Shown: in pieces, positions 58,916-64,000 of the stretch
Numbering within the stretch: position 1 is the first letter of the stretch
Layout of the letters: every line of letters begins with the position of its first letter
Source: JACMRP01 sp047302465
GTDB lineage: Bacteria > Bdellovibrionota > Bdellovibrionia > Bdellovibrionales > Bdellovibrionaceae
Direction of reading: 5' to 3'
Assembly: GCF_047302465.1 (NCBI RefSeq)
Contig: NZ_CP178621.1
Span: forward strand, 2,790,001 to 2,854,000
DNA length: 64,000 bases
Translations under genes and position numbers: made by a program
Notes under the pieces: model-generated
What the model was told of the DNA's origin: nothing
Seen by the model: only the letters and a program-made list of their open reading frames with translations
Database searches by the model: none

Positions 58916-59422
58916 ATGACAAAAAAGACTCGCCAAAAAGAACTTAAAAACTTTGCCCTGGGTTCAGAGAAAACTGAATACCCTACAACATACTCTCCAA
59001 AGATTTTGGAAGCATTTGATAATAAGAACCCAGGCAAGGTCGCATGGACGTCTTTCGTCTGCACCGAGTTCACTTCCCTTTGCCCAAAAACCGGTCAGCC
59101 TGATTTCGCAAAAGTATTTGTGAACTACATTGCCGATGAAAAAATGGTGGAATCAAAGTCTTTGAAGCTCTATCTGTTCAGCTTCCGCAATCATGGCGAC
59201 TTCCATGAAGATTGTATTCAAACTATCTGCGATGACCTCGTAAAACTCATGAAGCCAAAGTACATCGAAGTGATTGGCGAGTTCACTCCTCGTGGCGGTA
59301 TTGCGATCTATCCTTTTGCAAGCTACGCTTGCAAAGAAAAGGTCTTCCAAGATCTTCACCACAGCCGTCTCGCTAACTACGCCCCAGGAAAATACAGTAT
59401 GGAGCTCTCTAAGCTCTACTAG
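58916..59422 (+). CDS. queF: NADPH-dependent 7-cyano-7-deazaguanine reductase
   Basis: 168 residues, unimodular short form. The catalytic Cys lies in CTEFTSLCPKTGQPDFA and the substrate and active-site residues in ESKSLKLYLFSFRNHGDFHEDC and EVIGEFTPRGGIAI. It reduces preQ0 to preQ1 for queuosine in tRNA. Starts at ATG 58916; the frame is open from 58901. It follows the transglycosylase stop by two bases, an unexpected neighbour. Confidence 0.95.
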   Translation: MTKKTRQKELKNFALGSEKTEYPTTYSPKILEAFDNKNPGKVAWTSFVCTEFTSLCPKTGQPDFAKVFVNYIADEKMVESKSLKLYLFSFRNHGDFHEDCIQTICDDLVKLMKPKYIEVIGEFTPRGGIAIYPFASYACKEKVFQDLHHSRLANYAPGKYSMELSKLY

Positions 59423-59516
59423 TGTTCTCAAACCCAGACCTTCGCTCGGTCCAAGGTGATTTCTAGCCTTAAGACTCTTTCCAAGACTCCGATCCGTCTT
59501 AGAGGAAGGAGTCATC

Positions 59517-60380
59517 TTGACCTATCGCTCTCTTTTTTCAATTGGATTGATCTTGTTCTTCGTGAGCCCACTAGCTCACGCGGCTCCGGACTTTTCTAAA
59601 TTCGTGATCTCTGATCCGAATGAAGCGATCTCTTCGGATGATTCTTCAAGAACTGAGGCCGAACCTCCATGTGTTCATTGCCAGCTCAATCAGACTCCTA
59701 GAAGTCAACGTGACAGCCAACAGGTTATTCAAAGAGTTCAAGGCTCAAGACAAGTCACCAGACAAGCCCAGAGGACAGAACCTGAATGTTATTCTTGCGG
59801 TCGAGTCAACCTCGCGAGACGTGGCACTGTCTCTGGTGAAAACATCTGGAAGAACTTCCCTGAAATTGCAGGCTACAGTGAACATCCTGAAGTTAAAGCG
59901 ATGATTCGTTATGCAGAGACTCACTCCAGAAGCACCTCTATCGGTCTGTGCCTTCGCAGAGTAAAAGAGGCCATGTGCCGCGCTCGTCGTGGCACTCGCT
60001 GTAAAGGTGGCTCGTTGGTGAGCAAATACATGAACTTCACACCCGTCTTTCCAGAAGTGCCTTCTCGCTCAAATCCTAAAATTGGCGTCAATGCCCTTAA
60101 GAACTTGAAGGCGGAGGGTTTTATCAATTTACTAGATGACTCTACCTTCAGCAGCATGATTCAAAATCCAGCTTCTGCACCTAAAGGTGCCATCATGATT
60201 TATAAAGGTGGCAAAAACGGTGGACATATCGAAATCAAAACAGGCCATGGTACCAGCGGCTCCTATGTCAGTGACTTTAGAGCGCCTAATTCAGTCATGA
60301 AAAATGAGCTTGCCGGCCGCGCCAGCAGAAACTATAAACTTGTCGGCGTGATGATTAAGCCTGCGGAGAAACTCAAATGA
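59517..60380 (+). CDS. Exported CHAP/NlpC-type peptidoglycan hydrolase-like protein
   Basis: 287 residues, TTG start at 59517 five bases after AAGGAG. Signal peptide ends PLAHA. Residues 30-110 are a disordered, cysteine-bearing linker (CVHCQLNQTPR; CYSCGRVNL). The C-terminal domain has SIGLCLRRVKEAMCRARRGTRC (candidate nucleophile Cys) and GAIMIYKGGKNGGHIEIKTGHG (His), the CHAP/amidase pattern. It likely cuts peptidoglycan cross-links. The next gene overlaps as ATGA. Confidence 0.75.
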   Translation: MTYRSLFSIGLILFFVSPLAHAAPDFSKFVISDPNEAISSDDSSRTEAEPPCVHCQLNQTPRSQRDSQQVIQRVQGSRQVTRQAQRTEPECYSCGRVNLARRGTVSGENIWKNFPEIAGYSEHPEVKAMIRYAETHSRSTSIGLCLRRVKEAMCRARRGTRCKGGSLVSKYMNFTPVFPEVPSRSNPKIGVNALKNLKAEGFINLLDDSTFSSMIQNPASAPKGAIMIYKGGKNGGHIEIKTGHGTSGSYVSDFRAPNSVMKNELAGRASRNYKLVGVMIKPAEKLK

Positions 60381-60814
60381 AAAAACTAGGATTGATTCTT
60401 TTCACTTCATTACTGACTTCTCTGGCACATGCCGCAACAGAATTTAAAAATGTTGAGGACGCGGTCAAAAAACTAAAGGCATATACTATCGCCGATATCG
60501 AAGGCGACAAAGCAAGACTCAAAGAAGGCAAAACGCTTAAAATTGATCAAATGTTTGACGATCTTGAAGGCGCCGTAAAACTTGCTGAAAAAAATACGCT
60601 CAGCGAAGACCTTGTCCATCAAATGGAAAGAGTCGCCATCATTACTTTCATCAACGACCCGTCTGCTTTTGCAGTTTCAGACATCATGCTGCCGCTTTAT
60701 CAAAAAAATAAAGAGCTCTTTAAAAAGGCTGCTGAAAAACTGCACTCAACAGATCGCGCCCTCATCCTTGAAACTTTGGATGAGCAAGACAAGGCCCTTT
60801 CCGACGGTGACTAG
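60377..60814 (+). CDS. Small exported helical protein
   Basis: 145 residues with signal peptide GLILFTSLLTSLAHA. The rest is a helical, charged protein (TEFKNVEDAVKKLKAYTIADIEGDKARLKEG) with no family I recognise. Coupled to the CHAP-like gene by a four-base overlap, so it may be an inhibitor, chaperone or partner of that hydrolase; that is inference. Confidence 0.65.
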   Translation: MKKLGLILFTSLLTSLAHAATEFKNVEDAVKKLKAYTIADIEGDKARLKEGKTLKIDQMFDDLEGAVKLAEKNTLSEDLVHQMERVAIITFINDPSAFAVSDIMLPLYQKNKELFKKAAEKLHSTDRALILETLDEQDKALSDGD

Positions 60815-60988
60815 AGTCCTCTCTATATAATTAGCCCTTCATTTTGCGGGTGTCTCATTTTTAGACAGCCGCATTTTGTTACCCTGTGCTCAATGCTGTG
60901 ACATCGAAATGTGTTTCTTTTCGAGATGGCGCCACATGTGGCCAGGCATCTCCTTTGCTTTGTATTACTTCCAAAGGACGGAACCACT

Positions 60989-61804
60989 ATGTTGAAGCAC
61001 CTACTCGTATGCACCACTTTAATAATGGCACAGCCAGGATTTGCTGTGTTATCTAGTCCAACCCGTAATCTTAGAACCGGGTCCATGACACTCGCTAGCA
61101 GCGCTACGAGTTCTGGAACCTGTGCTGATTGCGCTAATAGCGGCGGAACAGCTATGGACGCATTCAGACAATTCGCCGACAATATGAACGAGATCACCGA
61201 TGGTGTTCTCGATGTTGAAATCATCTCGGATAATATGAATTACAGTAATAAATGCGATAACTTTGTCGGTAATGGCGAAGTAAACGCATGGGGCGACGTC
61301 GTCAACAGCGAACTTGGGAAACCAAAATATCAAACTCTTATTAATCAGGGCCCTCGTGATATCAAAGAGCATTGCCCGAATTACGACAGAATGAGTATCG
61401 CTGACCGCAAAGGCCTTGTGGTTCTCACAATGACAGCTATGGCTCACTATGAAAGCTCTTGCAACTTCCGAGAGACAGCAACGGGCCCAAATGGAACTGC
61501 AGCGGGACTTTTGCAACTTCATAAAGGTAAAGAAGGCCGCTACTCTTCTGGTTGCCGTAATGGCGACTCAGCAAGCGCTCAAAGAACTTTGGTTTGTGGT
61601 CTTTCTATGTTGAATGATCAGATCGTAGGTCGTGGTGAGCGATTGTTTAGCTCAGCTTCTTATTGGGAAGTATTGCGTCCTCGTGGTCGCTCTAAGAAAG
61701 CTAAAAAGATCATGGCAGCCATCACAAAATACCCTGCTTGTACTGTAAGAGCTTCAAACGTCGCAGGGCGCAATGCCGCTGCTCCACGCGTAGCTCAAAG
61801 GTAG
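60989..61804 (+). CDS. Lytic transglycosylase-like secreted protein
   Basis: 271 residues from ATG 60989, with signal peptide HLLVCTTLIMAQPGFA. The SLT-like core is GLVVLTMTAMAHYESSCNFRETATGPNGTAAGLLQLHKGKEGRYSSGC (Glu in HYESS; G-x-A-A-G-L-(L)-Q-L motif), with several cysteines and a basic C-terminus. Second transglycosylase-like protein in four genes. Confidence 0.8.
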   Translation: MLKHLLVCTTLIMAQPGFAVLSSPTRNLRTGSMTLASSATSSGTCADCANSGGTAMDAFRQFADNMNEITDGVLDVEIISDNMNYSNKCDNFVGNGEVNAWGDVVNSELGKPKYQTLINQGPRDIKEHCPNYDRMSIADRKGLVVLTMTAMAHYESSCNFRETATGPNGTAAGLLQLHKGKEGRYSSGCRNGDSASAQRTLVCGLSMLNDQIVGRGERLFSSASYWEVLRPRGRSKKAKKIMAAITKYPACTVRASNVAGRNAAAPRVAQR

Positions 61805-61835
61805 CCAATATCTAAAACTCTGCTAAGCTTTAATT

Positions 61836-62126
61836 ATGAAAAGCTTTGCAGAGTTTTGGCCTTTTTATCTCAAAGAACATTCAAATCCGACCAATCGTCG
61901 ATTGCACTTCGTCGGCACTCTGCTCGTTCATCTTATATTAATTTATTCACTCGCCACCCAACAATGGATGCTCTTAACGGCTTTGCCTATACTAGGTTAC
62001 GGCTTTGCTTGGGTAGGCCACTTTATCATCGAAAAAAACCGTCCCGCAACTTTCACTCATCCTTTGTGGAGTCTCGCGGGGGATTTTAAAATGTTTTATC
62101 TGATGCTCTTTGGAAAACTCAAATAG
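61836..62126 (+). CDS. Mpo1/DUF962-like membrane protein
   Basis: 96 residues, two to three hydrophobic segments. FAEFWPFYLKEHSNPTNRRLHFVGT and GYGFAWVGHFIIEKNRPATFTHPLWSLAGDFKMF are the His-containing signatures of the Mpo1/DUF962 family; the yeast member is a 2-hydroxy fatty-acid dioxygenase. The conserved histidines (EHSNP, LHFVG, GHFIIEKN) are present. It precedes the MoxR operon by 19 bases. Confidence 0.9.
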   Translation: MKSFAEFWPFYLKEHSNPTNRRLHFVGTLLVHLILIYSLATQQWMLLTALPILGYGFAWVGHFIIEKNRPATFTHPLWSLAGDFKMFYLMLFGKLK

Positions 62127-62145
62127 ACAGCGGAGTTCTACACCT

Positions 62146-63054
62146 ATGCAAAATCATATTGAAAAAGTCATTTCAGAGGCTTCTAAAGTCCTTCTCGATA
62201 AAAATGTCGAAATCGAAAAGTCTGTCATTTGCATTTTAGCTCAAGGACACCTATTGATCGAGGATGTTCCGGGTGTAGGTAAAACGACGCTCGTGCAACT
62301 TTTAGCAAAACTGATGGGGTTACAAAGCTCACGCGTGCAATTCACGAATGATCTCTTGCCGGCCGATGTTCTTGGCAACATGGTTTTTGATTCTGAGGCT
62401 AAAGCTTTTAAATTTCACAAAGGGCCTGTCTTTGCCCAGCTAGTTTTGGCCGACGAGTTAAACCGCGCAAATCCCCGCACGCAAAGTGCGCTTCTTCAGG
62501 CTATGGAAGAATCCGAGGTCACTTTGGACGGGAATCACTATCCCCTGCCAGAACCTTTTTGTTTGATTGCAACGCAAAACCCGCGCTCGCAAATCGGAAC
62601 CTCGCCACTTCCAGAAAGTCAGCTAGATCGTTTTTTGATGAGCTTGGAACTTTCTCACGCCAATCCCGAGGCCGAGAAAAGAATCATCCAAGGCATGGAC
62701 GCACGTGAAAAACTAAAAAATGTCCAAGCCGTGTTGAGCGCACATCAAGTGGTGGAAATTCAAAAAGAGATCGACAAAGTTCATGTCGCTGACAAAGTGG
62801 CTCAATATATTAGTTCATTGCTACAAAGAAGCCGTCAGAAAGGCCATAACAACCCGTTATCGATTCGTGCCGGTATGGCTTTAGCGAAAGCTGGACGTGC
62901 GTGTGCTTATTTAGCCAAACGTGATCATGTGATTCCAGATGATATTCAGAAAATTGCCATCGAGGTTTTAGCTCACCGTCTCGGGGGCCTTGATGGTGTT
63001 GCCAAAGGACGAAGCCTTGCCCACGAACTCCTCCGCGAAGTCGAAGTCCTCTAG
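62146..63054 (+). CDS. MoxR-type AAA+ ATPase
   Basis: 302 residues from ATG 62146. Walker A LIEDVPGVGKTTLVQ, the FTNDLLPADVLG motif, Walker B LVLADELNRANPRTQSALLQAMEE, sensor ATQNPRSQIGTSPLPESQLDRF and arginine-finger region are intact. MoxR ATPases act as chaperones for metal insertion or complex assembly, usually with the DUF58 and transglutaminase-type proteins that follow here. It overlaps the DUF58 frame by about 60 bases. Confidence 0.96.
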   Translation: MQNHIEKVISEASKVLLDKNVEIEKSVICILAQGHLLIEDVPGVGKTTLVQLLAKLMGLQSSRVQFTNDLLPADVLGNMVFDSEAKAFKFHKGPVFAQLVLADELNRANPRTQSALLQAMEESEVTLDGNHYPLPEPFCLIATQNPRSQIGTSPLPESQLDRFLMSLELSHANPEAEKRIIQGMDAREKLKNVQAVLSAHQVVEIQKEIDKVHVADKVAQYISSLLQRSRQKGHNNPLSIRAGMALAKAGRACAYLAKRDHVIPDDIQKIAIEVLAHRLGGLDGVAKGRSLAHELLREVEVL

Positions 63055-63919
63055 ATTTCGCGAAAAACATCAAAAGACCTATATCATGCCTACCGCTTAC
63101 GGAGTGGCCTTTGGTTGTATTTGTCTTTTGCTGTTTGGAATTGGCTTTGCGAGCACCAATAACGCCGTTTATTTTCTTTGCTTCTTTATGGCGGCCCTTG
63201 GCAGTCAGAGTTTGATTCTTACGAATCGCAATATTGATAAGCTGCAGATCTTGCAACTCAGTATCGAGGACTTCTTTGCCGACGAAGTCGGAGCACTAAA
63301 ACTTTTAGTCTATAACTCTACTCAAGAGGACATGGAAAACATTCTTTTTGAGGTCGCACCCGAAGGACAGTTTCTTTTAGACAAGCTCAAAGCCGGAGAA
63401 CGACGTGAAGTCTTAGTGCCTTTCAAGATGAATAATGAGGGCGTTCATCAAGTTCCAAGTCTTAAAATATCTTCGGAATTCCCCTACCACTTTTCTCGCA
63501 GCTGGAAAAAGCATTATCACGAGATCAAAGCTTTCGTATATCCAGCGCGCTTGGGCTCAGCACAATTCGCAAGCGCTGCTCACACACAACGTTTTCAAGA
63601 AAGTCAAAGTCTGGATGACTTCAAAGGTCACCGCGAGTACCAAAAAAGTGATTCTCCTCGCAGTATCGACTGGCGAGTGACCGCTCGAGTGCAAAAAGTC
63701 ATGACTAAAGAGTTTGATCCGCAGAGTTCTCGCAAACTGACTTTGCGCTGGGAAGATTGCCCCCAAACTTCGGAGCAAGAAAAGAAACGTCAATTGAGCC
63801 TGTGGCTAGATCTGGCTGAAAAAAACAATATGGAATACGCCTTAGATCTGCCAACTCGTCAGCTTCCTTATGGACGAGGGCCTCAACATAAAACAGAATG
63901 CCTGAGGTCTTTGCTATGA
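62993..63919 (+). CDS. DUF58 domain protein (MoxR partner)
   Basis: 308 residues if ATG 62993 is used; the conserved part begins about REKHQKTYIMPTAYGVAFG, so the overlap with MoxR is real whichever near start is used. Two transmembrane helices (AYGVAFGCICLLLFGIGFAS, AVYFLCFFMAALGSQS), then a cytoplasmic or periplasmic DUF58 core with the HREYQKSDSPRSIDWRVTARVQKVMTKEF motif. Its stop overlaps the next ATG as ATGA. Confidence 0.92.
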   Translation: MVLPKDEALPTNSSAKSKSSRFREKHQKTYIMPTAYGVAFGCICLLLFGIGFASTNNAVYFLCFFMAALGSQSLILTNRNIDKLQILQLSIEDFFADEVGALKLLVYNSTQEDMENILFEVAPEGQFLLDKLKAGERREVLVPFKMNNEGVHQVPSLKISSEFPYHFSRSWKKHYHEIKAFVYPARLGSAQFASAAHTQRFQESQSLDDFKGHREYQKSDSPRSIDWRVTARVQKVMTKEFDPQSSRKLTLRWEDCPQTSEQEKKRQLSLWLDLAEKNNMEYALDLPTRQLPYGRGPQHKTECLRSLL

Positions 63920-64000
63920 ACTCTTGGCGTTTGATTCTGGGCTTAACCATCACCATTATCTTTGTCGGTCTCGAGGTCGAATCCTGGGTCATGGCCGCGG
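63916..64000 (+). CDS. Start of a transglutaminase-like membrane protein (partial)
   Basis: Begins at ATG 63916 overlapping the DUF58 stop, and reads MNSWRLILGLTITIIFVGLEVESWVMAA to the window edge, one transmembrane helix. In MoxR-DUF58 operons the third gene is usually a multi-pass protein with a transglutaminase-like domain (TgpA/DUF3488). Identity is inferred from order only. Confidence 0.6.
   Translation, partial: MNSWRLILGLTITIIFVGLEVESWVMAA

Noticed and set aside
1..64000. CRISPR array, prophage or insertion sequence
   Set aside because: I saw no regularly spaced repeats, cas genes, transposase or integrase in the translated frames.

Overview
The window looks like a chromosomal stretch from a Bdellovibrio-type predatory bacterium (Bdellovibrionota). 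The pointers are two TIGR02147-type regulators, a 'host attachment' family protein, many exported lipoproteins and outer-membrane barrels, a dense set of peptidoglycan-active enzymes, a GGDEF and a PilZ protein, and a cache-type chemoreceptor, all on a moderate-GC Gram-negative background. Species is inferred; no marker here fixes it.

Layout. 1-4359: two-gene catabolic operon (URC1-type GTP cyclohydrolase II-like protein, CoA-acylating methylmalonate-semialdehyde dehydrogenase), a Cro/C1-type regulator with a coupled 39-residue ORF, and a surface barrel. 4445-12947: housekeeping block (murJ, rpsT, PilZ, holA, lptE, class V aminotransferase, serA-like dehydrogenase, purA, a GGCT-like protein, tRNA-Glu, tRNA-Lys). 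13282-31725: accessory genes: ASCH, GNAT, SufR-like regulator, methyltransferase, lipoproteins, serine hydrolase with ArsR-type regulator, ArsR-SRPBCC pair, porin, VOC, isochorismatase-like, AlkC/AlkD-like repair protein, small secreted proteins, TolC-like protein. 31770-35249: a tight leftward operon joining a host-attachment protein, tandem Usp, PPK2, a CHAD protein and a lipoprotein, probably a polyphosphate/stress unit. 35273-40085: esterase, diguanylate cyclase, an Rhs-type N-terminal protein overlapping a subtilase, and a long inverted-repeat element. 40109-46852: beta-propeller lipoprotein, TIGR02147 regulators with partners, VOC genes, a 273-bp branched palindromic element, and a GFA-like zinc protein. 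46130-47459: a family of repeated structured RNA/terminator elements. 47460-51120: an ECF sigma factor operon. 51201-57308: DinB-type polymerase, chemoreceptor, RluA and RlmE, an MFS permease. 58224-61804: peptidoglycan-hydrolase cluster with queF embedded. 61836-64000: Mpo1-like protein and the start of a MoxR-DUF58-transglutaminase operon that runs off the right edge.

The least ordinary content is not protein-coding: (i) four related two-hairpin elements at 46130-47459, two of them in 3' untranslated regions and two ending apparently free-standing RNA units; (ii) two branched elements with perfect terminal inverted repeats at 39926-40085 (28-bp arms) and 44849-45121 (21-bp arms); (iii) a degenerate duplication of a convergent gene junction on either side of the GNAT gene; (iv) several palindromic operators and a hairpin that hides a ribosome-binding site.
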